Origin: Bacillota bacterium
GTDB lineage: Bacteria > Bacillota > UBA4882 > UBA10575
Direction of reading: 5' to 3'
DNA length: 11,942 bases
Assembly (NCBI GenBank): GCA_012512605.1
Contig: JAAZDX010000050.1
Location: 1-11,942, forward strand
The notes under the pieces were generated by a model that was given only the letters and a program-made list of their open reading frames with translations, ran no database searches and was not told the origin of the DNA. Shown in pieces: positions 1 to 6,743 of this stretch. Both the position numbers and the translations under genes were made by a program. The number at the start of each line of letters is the position of its first letter. Position 1 is the first letter of the stretch.

Positions 1-156
1 GCCGGGGGATCGGAGACCACTTTCTATGTACTCACTGTTTATCTTGGTGCCATCGGCATCAGCCGCCCGAAGCATCTGGTCAGTATGGGTCTCCTCGGCG
101 ATCTGGCCGCCTTCTTTGCCGCGATCCTTATAGCTCGGTGGTTTCAAATAAGCTAG
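1..156 (+). CDS. spmB: SpmB spore maturation protein, C-terminal fragment (5' end outside window)
   Basis: Reading from base 1 in frame 1 gives 51 residues ending at a TAG at 154-156. The fragment begins with AGGSETTFYVL, which matches the conserved GS(T/E)TTFY segment of the nucleoside-recognition Gate domain in SpmB. It continues as a hydrophobic tail (VYLGAIGI, then GLLGDLAAFFAAILIARWF), consistent with the last two membrane helices of SpmB. The family is about 170-180 residues long, so roughly two thirds of the gene lies to the left. SpmA and SpmB are membrane proteins involved in dehydration of the spore core in Bacillus and Clostridium, which makes the source organism a probable spore former. 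This is the only plus-strand gene here. Its last 29 bases overlap the 3' end of divIVA in convergent orientation, and I see no terminator between the two. The identification rests on a short but characteristic tail. Confidence 0.82.
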   Translation, partial: AGGSETTFYVLTVYLGAIGISRPKHLVSMGLLGDLAAFFAAILIARWFQIS

Positions 157-823
157 CCGCCTTCGCTTTCGCGGCCGCTAAGACATCATCCTCGCTCTCT
201 TCCACTGCTGGTTTCTTTCGCGTATCCAGCTTCTGTAATTTGTCCGTAATATCCAGCTTCTCGCTGAACTTCTCCAACCCCTCCAGCTTCTCCGGTCTCT
301 CCGCTTTCGCTTCCTGTTCTTCCTCCTGCTTGGTCACCCCATAACGAGAAAGGCTGGCCATCTGCTCCCAGACATCTTCAATATCCAGGTTCTTTTCGGC
401 AATCTCAATCAAAGACTGTAAGAAGCGGGTGAAATGGATCCGGAACATATCCACCTGTTGCTTGAGGTTGGCTAATTCCTGGAGTTCAGCCTGGATCTCT
501 TCCCGCACCTTCAACCGCATCTGCTCGGCATGGTTCTGCGCTTCCCGGAGGATAATCTCGGCCTGTTTTTCCCCGGCGGACTTAATCTCATCGGCGGTCC
601 CTTGTGCGAGATACAGGGTGTTTTTTAAAGTCTCTTCCATTGCTTGGTAGTTTTTCAGTAAATTTTTCTGCGCTTCCAACTCTTCCCGGAGGTCAATATT
701 TTCTTTATATAGTTTCTCATAATCAACGATCAACTTCCGCATAAATTCTTGGACCTCACTGGTTTTATAACCGCGGAATCCCCGTCGAAAAACCATGGTC
801 TCCAAATCAACTGGTGTAAACAT
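128..823 (-). CDS. divIVA: DivIVA domain cell-division/polar scaffold protein
   Basis: A 231-residue protein that binds curved membrane and recruits division, chromosome-anchoring or cell-wall factors to poles and septa. Residues 1-65 are a typical DivIVA N-terminus: FTPVDLE, then FRRGFRGYKTSEVQEFM, then a heptad-rich segment. A long coiled coil covers about residues 25-125, and the tail after about residue 165 is highly charged (E, K and D rich) and probably disordered. The F and R residues in FRRGFRGY correspond to the membrane-inserting loop of the family. The ATG at 823-821 has a strong AAAAGGAGG site about 9 bases upstream. The gene follows ylmH by 45 bp and ends the division cluster. 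It stops with TAA inside the convergent spmB coding end. Family assignment is secure; the recruited partners cannot be read from sequence. Confidence 0.93.
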   Translation of the reverse strand: MFTPVDLETMVFRRGFRGYKTSEVQEFMRKLIVDYEKLYKENIDLREELEAQKNLLKNYQAMEETLKNTLYLAQGTADEIKSAGEKQAEIILREAQNHAEQMRLKVREEIQAELQELANLKQQVDMFRIHFTRFLQSLIEIAEKNLDIEDVWEQMASLSRYGVTKQEEEQEAKAERPEKLEGLEKFSEKLDITDKLQKLDTRKKPAVEESEDDVLAAAKAKAASLFETTEL

Positions 824-868
824 CGGACCAAGCCTCCTTTTGCTAGTTAAAATGATTCTGCTGTTGCT

Positions 869-1678
869 TTATAATAATCTCTTCAGTTTTACAAACAAAC
901 GCCCTTTTCGTGTTTCGCCACCGAATTCGTCCACAACAACCCGGCCCCGACCCCGGATTGAAAGTACATCGCCAGTACCCACCTTGTAGTCGGGGTCCAT
1001 AACCACTTGCCAGTTAACTTTGACCTTCCCCATTTTGATCTCCCGGGCCATCCGGCTCCGGGAAACACCATAACCCAGCCCCGCCACCGCATCCAAACGC
1101 GGCGAAGCCACCGTACTTTTAATCTCTTTAACCCTTTCCACCGGTGTATTCAGTTGTTCCGGGTCAATGGACTCCACCGTTACGGAGAAGGATCCGACTT
1201 TACTCAGATTGTCCAAGAGAAAATCGGCAATCTCCCCGGCGACCACAACTTGCGCTTCGTCTGTACTCAAAAGAATATCGCCAATTTTACCGCGTTTAAG
1301 TCCTAAACCCATTAGACTACCTAGCACCGCCCGGTGGTTAAAAAGCGGTTCGGTTGCGGCGGGAGCGGTCTTCCCCCCTTTCGTCGGCAGTTTAATTGAC
1401 AAATAGGCCAGAGGTGGTTCCACCGCTTCCGCCAGGTAAAATGCGGGCATGATCACCATGCGTTGCCGCTCCGCCCCCCGGTAGCCCCCGAAATATAGGG
1501 TCTTGACCTCCGGCAAAAAATGAATTACTTCGCCACAAAGGGCCCGTTCCCGTGGGTCGAAAAAATCCGTCGCCACCGGTGTGGTTTTCTTTAAGGCCAA
1601 TTCCACCTGGTCTAAAACCCGGGCCACTAGTTCACGGTCTTCTCCTTCCAAGGGCGCTAAAAATCGTTCTTTATCCAT
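869..1678 (-). CDS. ylmH: YlmH, S4-domain RNA-binding protein of the division cluster
   Basis: A 269-residue protein of normal YlmH length. Residues 114-135 hold the family signature HR..LG.LMGLGLKR.KIGDI. The C-terminal third (about 190-250) is an S4 RNA-binding domain, with SPRLDAV followed by SRSRMAREIKMGKVKVN. In Firmicutes this family sits between ylmG and divIVA and has been linked to ribosome-associated quality control, where it binds peptidyl-tRNA-obstructed 50S subunits and supports C-terminal tailing; that role is family knowledge, not visible here. The ATG at 1678-1676 is preceded by GAGGAG about 7 bases upstream. The gene is separated from proC by an unusual 394-bp gap containing a palindromic element, while divIVA follows by only 45 bp. 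It may therefore have its own promoter, although I cannot point to convincing -35 and -10 boxes. Confidence 0.92.
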   Translation of the reverse strand: MDKERFLAPLEGEDRELVARVLDQVELALKKTTPVATDFFDPRERALCGEVIHFLPEVKTLYFGGYRGAERQRMVIMPAFYLAEAVEPPLAYLSIKLPTKGGKTAPAATEPLFNHRAVLGSLMGLGLKRGKIGDILLSTDEAQVVVAGEIADFLLDNLSKVGSFSVTVESIDPEQLNTPVERVKEIKSTVASPRLDAVAGLGYGVSRSRMAREIKMGKVKVNWQVVMDPDYKVGTGDVLSIRGRGRVVVDEFGGETRKGRLFVKLKRLL

Positions 1679-1709
1679 AGATACTCCTCTTCTAGCATGG
1701 GAAACTCCC

Positions 1710-1742
1710 TATAGAATATTTATTCCCGTTGGGATTTCTATA
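1710..1742. other. Stem-loop in the ylmH 5' leader
   Basis: TATAGAA at 1710-1716 pairs with TTCTATA at 1736-1742 (7 bp), and inside it TCCC pairs with GGGA around GTT. It lies about 32-64 bases upstream of the ylmH start. There is no T-run after it on either strand, so it is not an intrinsic terminator. It could be an AT-rich leader hairpin or chance; no ligand-binding or protein-binding class is recognised. Confidence 0.3.
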
Positions 1743-1824
1743 AACCCTAGTAGAACGTATAGGAAAATTCCAATCAATCATTTAAAATCAATTTATCGAG
1801 CTAAAACCATCGCCAATCCCAAGT

Positions 1825-1849
1825 CCGGCGCCTTACCCCAGCGCGCCGG
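1825..1849. repeat. Short GC-rich hairpin next to the palindromic element
   Basis: CCGGCGC at 1825-1831 and GCGCCGG at 1843-1849 form a 7-bp perfect GC stem with an 11-base loop. It stands just outside the left arm of the 1858-2032 palindrome and may belong to the same element. No T-tract follows on the minus strand, so termination is unlikely. Confidence 0.35.
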
Positions 1850-1857
1850 GGGCAGCC

Positions 1858-2032
1858 TTGCCGGATGGTTGGCAGACAAGCTTCATTGAGTTGCCTCGCG
1901 GCGTTAGCAGCAAGCAGAGCAAGGCGCGAGCGAGGACGGAGCGCAGATAATACTCATGTATATCGAGCACCGCCCGCAGGGAGCAACGCCGCTATGCGAC
2001 GCTGATCACGCCGCCTGCCAACAATCCGGCAA
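1858..2032. repeat. Nested palindromic element in the proC-ylmH gap (dispersed-repeat or structured-RNA candidate)
   Basis: TTGCCGGATGGTTGGCAG at 1858-1875 and CTGCCAACAATCCGGCAA at 2015-2032 are inverted repeats matching at 17 of 18 positions. Inside them, 1890-1905 pairs with 1985-2000 at 13 of 16 positions, including a perfect GCGGCGTT/AACGCCGC core. The centre (1946-1964) is a 7-bp hairpin with one bulge and a TCAT loop. The interior is GC-rich and full of GAGC/GCGC steps. No open frame of useful length and no transposase are present. The nested layout looks like a MITE-like or other dispersed structured repeat, or a structured RNA; only one copy is in this window, so repetition is an inference. 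It occupies the position where many Firmicutes encode ylmG. Confidence 0.6.
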
Positions 2033-2072
2033 AGAGAACTCAACGTCCCAGCTTACCATCGTTAGTGCCAAC

Positions 2073-2882
2073 CTAGTTCTCCCCACCCAAAGCGCGTGAC
2101 CGCTCCGCTGCCGCCAAAACCGCCTTCATAACCTGCCCGGAGAAACCCGCCTCCTCCAAGGCATGGAGGCCGGCAATGGTGGTCCCCCCCGGTGAAGTAA
2201 CCATATCCCGGAGGACCGCCGGGTGCTCTCCGGTCTCGGCAACCATCCGCGCACTCCCCAAAACCGTAGCAACCGCCAGTTCACGGGCCAAAGCCCGCGG
2301 TAGTCCCGCCAGGACCCCACCATCGATTAGAGCTTCGATAAAAAGATAAACATAACCAGGCCCACTCCCTGATAGTCCGGTCACTGCATCCATCAGCTTT
2401 TCCGGAACCAGGACCACCTGACCTAAACTGCTAAGGACCCTCTCCGCCCAGGCTTGTTCTTTAGTCCCGCTTTGCGCGCCCAGGGCTAGGGCCGTAATCC
2501 CCGCCCCGATCAACGCCGGAGTGTTGGGCATGGCCCGCAGAACCTTGGTTTTAGCGGGAAGTAACGCTTCCAAAGCAGCTATCTTGTAACCGGCGACAAT
2601 GGAAAGGAGCGGCAGACCCGCCAAGTTTAAACCGGCCAAGGACTCCGGAACGTTCTGCGGCTTGACCGCCAAAAGCACGCCGTCGGCTTCCCGCCGGGTT
2701 AAGGCAGTAAGCATCCCTTGGTGGTCAGCAAAGGTTTCCACCCCTAGCTCGGCAAGGTGCTGCCGGCGGGAAGGGTCGGGATCGGCCACGTAAATTTCGG
2801 CCGCCGGATAACCTTGCTTTAATAATCCTTTAATTATGGCCGTACCCATTAGGCCGCCACCAATTAAACCTAACGCGCCCAA
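2073..2882 (-). CDS. proC: Pyrroline-5-carboxylate reductase
   Basis: A 269-residue enzyme that reduces 1-pyrroline-5-carboxylate to L-proline with NAD(P)H, in the cytoplasm. The N-terminal Rossmann fold starts with GLIGGGLMG (residues 5-13), followed by a beta strand ending in VADPDP. AVKPQNV and RAMPNTPALIGAGITAL are family motifs, and the C-terminal dimerisation domain carries GLSGSGPGYVYLFIEAL and the ProC signature TSPGGTTIAGL. Length is normal. The start is a TTG at 2882-2880: no ATG is available nearby, the GxGGG motif begins five residues later, and a strong GGAGGAG lies a few bases upstream. That site overlaps the stop codon region of sepF (TAGGAGGAG), which suggests translational coupling. 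proC inside the sepF-ylmH cluster is also seen in other Firmicutes. Confidence 0.95.
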   Translation of the reverse strand: MGALGLIGGGLMGTAIIKGLLKQGYPAAEIYVADPDPSRRQHLAELGVETFADHQGMLTALTRREADGVLLAVKPQNVPESLAGLNLAGLPLLSIVAGYKIAALEALLPAKTKVLRAMPNTPALIGAGITALALGAQSGTKEQAWAERVLSSLGQVVLVPEKLMDAVTGLSGSGPGYVYLFIEALIDGGVLAGLPRALARELAVATVLGSARMVAETGEHPAVLRDMVTSPGGTTIAGLHALEEAGFSGQVMKAVLAAAERSRALGGEN

Positions 2883-2892
2883 CGGACTCCTC

Positions 2893-3378
2893 CTAACGAT
2901 CTAAATAATCCGGATTGAAGTAGGGGTTTCGCTCCGCTTCGGAACGCAGCGGAAAGGAAACCTCTACATTCAACGGGGTAAAAAGCATAATTGACGAGCT
3001 GACCTTCTGCACGCCACCATCTAAGGCGTATACCGCACCGCCGACAAAATCGGTAATCCGGCGGGCAACCGCTTTATCGGTCTCTTCTAGATTAAGAATC
3101 ACCGGTCGTTTATTCTTGAGCTGGTTAACAATGGATTGAACATCATCAAAGCTGCGCGGTTCATAAACAACGAGACGCGTCGCTTTATTGGGGCTGGAGA
3201 GACTGACCACCTTACCCCGTTCTTTACCCGGTTTCGTTTCCTTCACCCCCGGAACCGGGTCGTCGTAAACCTCCTCTAATTCGATCTGCGTCTCAAAACC
3301 CAGGAGATTCATTAATCGTTCTAAAAAACTTTTTTTCTCTTCCGCCTCCGCCCATTCTTCATTTCCCGGCGTTTTCAT
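2893..3378 (-). CDS. sepF: SepF, FtsZ-associated cell-division protein
   Basis: A 161-residue protein that anchors and bundles FtsZ filaments at the Z-ring. The segment KKSFLERLMNLLGF (about residues 15-28) is a plausible amphipathic membrane-binding helix, but it is preceded by about 14 acidic residues, a longer lead than the near-terminal helix usual in the family. An acidic, proline-containing linker spans about 30-65. The C-terminal SepF core runs from about 67 to 145, with VVYEPRSFDDVQ, the NKRPVILNLE strand, a DFVGGAVYALDG turn and FTPLNVEV. The ATG at 3378-3376 has GGAGG 7 bases upstream, inside the 3' end of yggS, and yggS stops 2 bases before this start, so the genes are tightly coupled. 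proC follows after 10 bases. Confidence 0.95.
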   Translation of the reverse strand: MKTPGNEEWAEAEEKKSFLERLMNLLGFETQIELEEVYDDPVPGVKETKPGKERGKVVSLSSPNKATRLVVYEPRSFDDVQSIVNQLKNKRPVILNLEETDKAVARRITDFVGGAVYALDGGVQKVSSSIMLFTPLNVEVSFPLRSEAERNPYFNPDYLDR

Positions 3379-3380
3379 GG

Positions 3381-4100
3381 TTATCCCTCCGTTCCGGCGC
3401 CAAAGATGGCGCTGCCAATCCGTACAATCGTTGCTCCTTCTTCAATGGCGACCATATAGTCGTTACTCATCCCCATCGATAGTTCACGCCACTGGGGTCC
3501 GGGATGATAATCCCGTTTAATCTGTTCGAAAAGAAGACGCAGTTCCCGAAAGACCGGTCGGCTTGCCTCCGGATCGTCGGAATAAGGGGCCATGGTCATA
3601 AGACCGACCGGACGCAAACCCGATAGTTTTCGGACCTCGGCATAAAAGGCACCCACTTCCGCCGGGTCGACCCCATGCTTCGTCCGCTCCCCGGAGACAT
3701 TAACCTGGATCAAGACAGAAATCTCCTTGTTTAGCGTTTGGCTTGCTTTATGGAGCGCTTCCGCCAGACTCATCCGGTCGAGGGAATGGATGAGATCAAA
3801 CCCCGCCGCCACCTGACGCGCCTTGTTCGTCTGTAAACTCCCGATAAAGTGCCACGTAAAACTATTTTTCAAGTCGCTCAAGACCGCTTGTTTTTTGACC
3901 GCCTCCTGGAGACGGTTTTCCCCAATATGCTCCACACCATGGGGGAGCAATTCCTTAATCGCCAGGGCATCCACATATTTTGTCACCGCCACCAAAGTAA
4001 GATCCTCCGGATGGCGGCCAGCAACGGTTAGTGCTTCGTTGATCTTTGCCCGGACTGCTGCAATATTGTTTGCCAAAACCAAGAGATTCACCCCCAGCAT
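3381..4100 (-). CDS. yggS: YggS/YlmE/PROSC family PLP homeostasis protein
   Basis: A 239-residue single-domain PLP-binding protein with an alanine-racemase-like TIM-barrel fold and no known catalytic activity; the family buffers pyridoxal phosphate and affects amino-acid and keto-acid pools. Lys41 in LVAVTK is the expected PLP lysine. IGENRLQEA, WHFIGSLQTNKA, GLMTMAPYS, ELSMGMSNDY and VRIGSAIFG are all family signatures. An ATG at 4100-4098 is used here, but its upstream site is poor. A TTG six codons in (4082) sits 6 bases after GGGGGTG and would begin the protein closer to the usual N-terminus, so that shorter start is a real alternative. The gene begins 6 bases after the upstream adaptor gene stops and ends 2 bases before sepF, an arrangement common in Firmicutes. 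Confidence 0.94.
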   Translation of the reverse strand: MLGVNLLVLANNIAAVRAKINEALTVAGRHPEDLTLVAVTKYVDALAIKELLPHGVEHIGENRLQEAVKKQAVLSDLKNSFTWHFIGSLQTNKARQVAAGFDLIHSLDRMSLAEALHKASQTLNKEISVLIQVNVSGERTKHGVDPAEVGAFYAEVRKLSGLRPVGLMTMAPYSDDPEASRPVFRELRLLFEQIKRDYHPGPQWRELSMGMSNDYMVAIEEGATIVRIGSAIFGAGTEG

Positions 4101-4106
4101 CCTATG

Positions 4107-5243
4107 TTACCGGTAATAGATCGCCGTACCCAGGGGCAGTCCTTTCACAATTGCCCATTGCTCATTCATATCCACCACTTCCACCCCGGTGGGACGTTTA
4201 TCCCCCTTAACCGCAGTCGTTACGGTCCAACCCGTATCTTCTTCATAGGCCAAGGCGGGCGTCGGTACCCGTAAACCCGTCACCGAACTGTAAATAAGGT
4301 AAGCTGAAAAGTTACGCTTCGCCAAAAACTCCGGGGCCAAGGTATGCTCCGTAAAATACCAACGACAATTGGTGTAGTCGGTCGCCACAAAAGAAAGCTT
4401 GAAGCGCTTACCATTGACGAGCAAGACCGCCTCTTCCGGCGGCTCCAGATTCACGCCATTCGGCAACTGACAAACCAGCGTTTGGGTGTACTCCGTAATC
4501 ATTTTCGCCCAAGCTTCGCCCGTCCTGACCTTAGGACTAAAACCACGGTTTCCGGTATACACCCGCGTGGAAGGGGCCTTTGGTAGGGCATGCTCCAAGA
4601 GGTTAAACCCTTCTCCCCCGTCCAGTTTAGTACTGAAGATGCCCGGTTGGTCCGCAATGACCAGATGATAACATTCACGCCAATTGGCACAGACCGCCGC
4701 GGCGTTCTTGACGAGCTGATTACGGACCGCTAACAACTGGGCTTTCCTTTGCGACAGGTAACGCTCCTCGGCCTGTTCTCCGGCCAAATTGTGGTTATGC
4801 ACCGCCAGGAAAGCGAGGTCTTTGTCGATTTGTGCAACTTCTTGATCGATTTGGTAAAGACGGTGGGTAATCGTCCGTAACGCCACACGATCATCGGCGC
4901 TGAGCACCGACCGGGCTTCCGCGCTCACTAATTCGGCGACGGCCTCCCCAGTCCGGACCCGGGTTCCTTCTTCCACCAACAAACGGGCTTCGCCGCTGAA
5001 AGGGGCCGCCAGCACCGACTCGGACCGCAGCACTAACACATCCACCCATTGTCCATGCTCAATCGTCCCCCAGTCCACCACGCGAACACGGGGGAAAAGA
5101 TAGCTAACTCCGGTATAAATCAACTGGGAAAGAAGGAGAAATATGAGCAGAACACCGCTGATCAGGAGCGGAAGGCGGCAATAGGGTAGTAATTTTAACA
5201 CACGCGCTAAAAACGAATCAGGTCTTAAGGTATAACGTTTCAA
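4107..5243 (-). CDS. HlyD-like membrane-anchored adaptor protein
   Basis: A 378-residue protein with a cytoplasmic basic N-terminus, one membrane helix at about residues 23-45, and the remainder outside the membrane. Residues 79-107 (APFSGEARLLVEEGTRVRTGEAVAEL) resemble a biotinyl/lipoyl-like half-motif of HlyD/MacA membrane-fusion proteins. A helical, probably coiled-coil hairpin follows at about 118-183, then a second beta-rich part including IADQPGIFSTKLDGGE. Such proteins are usually labelled HlyD family adaptor subunits, but no transporter gene lies beside it. The start is TTG at 5243-5241, after AGAGGTGG; no better ATG is seen. It leads directly into yggS-sepF with a 6-base gap. The recurring neighbourhood of this family with division genes hints at a cell-envelope or division role rather than drug efflux; that is inference. 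Confidence 0.78.
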   Translation of the reverse strand: MKRYTLRPDSFLARVLKLLPYCRLPLLISGVLLIFLLLSQLIYTGVSYLFPRVRVVDWGTIEHGQWVDVLVLRSESVLAAPFSGEARLLVEEGTRVRTGEAVAELVSAEARSVLSADDRVALRTITHRLYQIDQEVAQIDKDLAFLAVHNHNLAGEQAEERYLSQRKAQLLAVRNQLVKNAAAVCANWRECYHLVIADQPGIFSTKLDGGEGFNLLEHALPKAPSTRVYTGNRGFSPKVRTGEAWAKMITEYTQTLVCQLPNGVNLEPPEEAVLLVNGKRFKLSFVATDYTNCRWYFTEHTLAPEFLAKRNFSAYLIYSSVTGLRVPTPALAYEEDTGWTVTTAVKGDKRPTGVEVVDMNEQWAIVKGLPLGTAIYYR

Positions 5244-5291
5244 AGAGCTGTCCCACCTCTGACCTCCCGGTCGTTGAAATCCCCCTTAAAA

Positions 5292-5297
5292 ATTATA
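5292..5297 (-). promoter_or_regulatory. Possible -10 element upstream of the adaptor-yggS-sepF-proC unit
   Basis: The minus strand reads TATAAT, a perfect sigma-A -10 hexamer, about 50 bases before the TTG start at 5243. It lies in the 104-bp gap after pgeF. The expected -35 position is A-rich and does not resemble TTGACA, so this is either a -35-independent promoter or a chance match in AT-rich DNA. No terminator is visible in the gap, so read-through from pgeF is possible. Confidence 0.3.
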
Positions 5298-5347
5298 AGT
5301 TCGTGAATGTTCTACTTTTTTCCTGCTTTCTCCCCTATTCTTTGCTT

Positions 5348-6094
5348 TTATTTCATCACAACCAAGGAAAGCATCCGCCCGGTTGCCTGTTCCCGCCGGA
5401 AGGAGTAAAATTCCGTGTGGTGACAGGCGGTACAAAGCCGGGCATTATCAATCTGTTCCGGCACATAACCACAGTTCTCCAAGAATTTTTGGTTAATCAG
5501 CGCCAGGTCCAGTGTGGATTCCTGCTGGGAGGGGCCAAAATCAAACTCGGGCCACTTTTCGGTAAATAAAGCGATCCGCTCCGGGGGCACCCGGTAACAA
5601 CAAGAGCCAATCGCGGGACCGATCGCCGCGAAACATTCCTCCGGTACACTCCCGTACTCGGTTTCCATGCGGGCGACTGTTTTCCGGACAATCCCGGCCA
5701 GGGTCCCTTTCCACCCGGCATGAACCGCCGCGATCACCCGGTGTACCGGGTCAACCAGGACAACAGGAACACAATCGGCATGGATCGTCGCCAGCCCCAC
5801 TCCCGGACGGTTGGTGATCATGGCATCCGCCTCTGGCAACTCGTCCCCAGGCTGCAGCTCTTCCACGAGCAGGACCGTGTCCCCATGGACTTGTTTCGCC
5901 AGTTGCGTTTGTTCCGGAGTAAGCTGAAAGATGTCGAAAAAGCGCCGACGGTACTCCTGCGCTGCTTGAGGGTCCTCCAGCGCCGCCGAGGCCGAACACC
6001 GCGTGGAAAAACCCTGTTGTAGCCAAGGAAAAGCGGCCAACATTTTCGAACGGCAATACTTGATCCCGTTACTCTCCTGTAGTTGCCAGGCCAT
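5348..6094 (-). CDS. pgeF: Purine nucleoside phosphorylase PgeF (YfiH, laccase-domain fold)
   Basis: A 248-residue protein of the DUF152/YfiH family, long called polyphenol oxidase. Characterised members are zinc-dependent enzymes that phosphorolyse adenosine, inosine, guanosine and methylthioadenosine and can deaminate adenosine. The metal ligands are all visible: His70 in KQVHG, Cys108 in IHADCVPV and His125 in AVHAGWKG. GPAIGSCCYRV (about 159-169) and the C-terminal LCTACHHTEFYSFRRE are further family motifs. Length is typical. The ATG at 6094-6092 has GGAGG 8 bases upstream. The start lies inside the 3' end of nrdG (26-base overlap), so the two are probably co-transcribed and translationally coupled. 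In many Firmicutes this family sits directly upstream of the adaptor-yggS-sepF genes, as here. Confidence 0.93.
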   Translation of the reverse strand: MAWQLQESNGIKYCRSKMLAAFPWLQQGFSTRCSASAALEDPQAAQEYRRRFFDIFQLTPEQTQLAKQVHGDTVLLVEELQPGDELPEADAMITNRPGVGLATIHADCVPVVLVDPVHRVIAAVHAGWKGTLAGIVRKTVARMETEYGSVPEECFAAIGPAIGSCCYRVPPERIALFTEKWPEFDFGPSQQESTLDLALINQKFLENCGYVPEQIDNARLCTACHHTEFYSFRREQATGRMLSLVVMK

Positions 6095-6620
6095 GATTTA
6101 TACCTCCATTTTGCGCCCATAATACCGGGCTCTGTTTACCCAAAGAAGCTTGGACATCAATGATCCGTTGGTTACGTGAACCCCGGAAAGGTAAAGCATC
6201 GTCCTTTTCACCAATTAGAAACGGGCCGTCAACCAAAAGCGCCGTCATCTTTAGCAGCTCGGCAATGACCGGCGAGTTCATCCGGGAGATTTCTTCCCAG
6301 GTATAACCGGTATAGATCATCACATTCCCCTGTACCGTCCGGGCCTTACGAGCCAGAGCAAGCGCCCCTTCCGGCTGGACGAGCGGCTCACCGCCACTTA
6401 AGGTGATCCCCGATAGTAATGGGTTGTAACGCAACCTGCGCCAGACTTCATCAACCAAGAGGCGCTGTCCACCCTGGGGATCCCAAGTTTCTTGGTTATG
6501 ACAACCCGGACAACGGTGGGGGCAACCCTGGAAAAAGACAACCGCCCGCAAACCCGGACCATCAACGATGCTTTCCGGGATAATTCCGGCAATCTGGATG
6601 CTCAGCTCCTCCGCGGCCAT
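6069..6620 (-). CDS. nrdG: NrdG-type anaerobic ribonucleotide reductase activating protein (radical SAM)
   Basis: A 183-residue radical-SAM activase. It would use a [4Fe-4S] cluster and S-adenosylmethionine to create the glycyl radical on class III ribonucleotide reductase (NrdD). C33, C37 and C40 form the CxxxCxxC cluster motif in FFQGCPHRCPGCHN, SGGEP (75-79) is the SAM-contact motif, and LVDGPF plus RGSRNQRIID are typical of NrdG. I place the start at the ATG at 6620 because AGGAGG (6635-6630) is 9 bases away; the ATG two codons upstream is only 3 bases from that site, and an upstream TTG at 6671 has none. NrdD is not in this window, so the target is elsewhere in the genome or the protein activates another glycyl radical enzyme. 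It is preceded by a DnaA-box cluster and overlaps pgeF by 26 bases. Confidence 0.88.
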   Translation of the reverse strand: MAAEELSIQIAGIIPESIVDGPGLRAVVFFQGCPHRCPGCHNQETWDPQGGQRLLVDEVWRRLRYNPLLSGITLSGGEPLVQPEGALALARKARTVQGNVMIYTGYTWEEISRMNSPVIAELLKMTALLVDGPFLIGEKDDALPFRGSRNQRIIDVQASLGKQSPVLWAQNGGINHGLATTGE

Positions 6621-6629
6621 TAACATCTT

Positions 6630-6635
6630 CCTCCT
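6630..6635 (-). promoter_or_regulatory. Ribosome binding site deciding the nrdG start
   Basis: The minus strand reads AGGAGG here, a full Shine-Dalgarno match. Two in-frame ATGs follow, at 3 and 9 bases. The 9-base spacing is the workable one, which points to the ATG at 6620. Confidence 0.75.
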
Positions 6636-6743
6636 TACAGCAGACTTAACATAAACAATATCACGGAACAACCACCTTACGCCCAGCTATAGTTGGTATT
6701 TACCTTATGCTTGCCCTACGAAGAAAGGCCGTTATTTCTGTGG

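Noticed and set aside
1762..1771. Perfect 10-bp palindrome GGAAAATTCC in the ylmH leader as an operator
   Set aside because: It is too short and AT-centred to assign to a regulator, and there is no second copy near a recognisable promoter.
1679..2072. Remnant of ylmG in the proC-ylmH gap
   Set aside because: I could not see the hydrophobic two-helix pattern of YlmG/YggT in this gap, and nearly half of it is the palindromic element.
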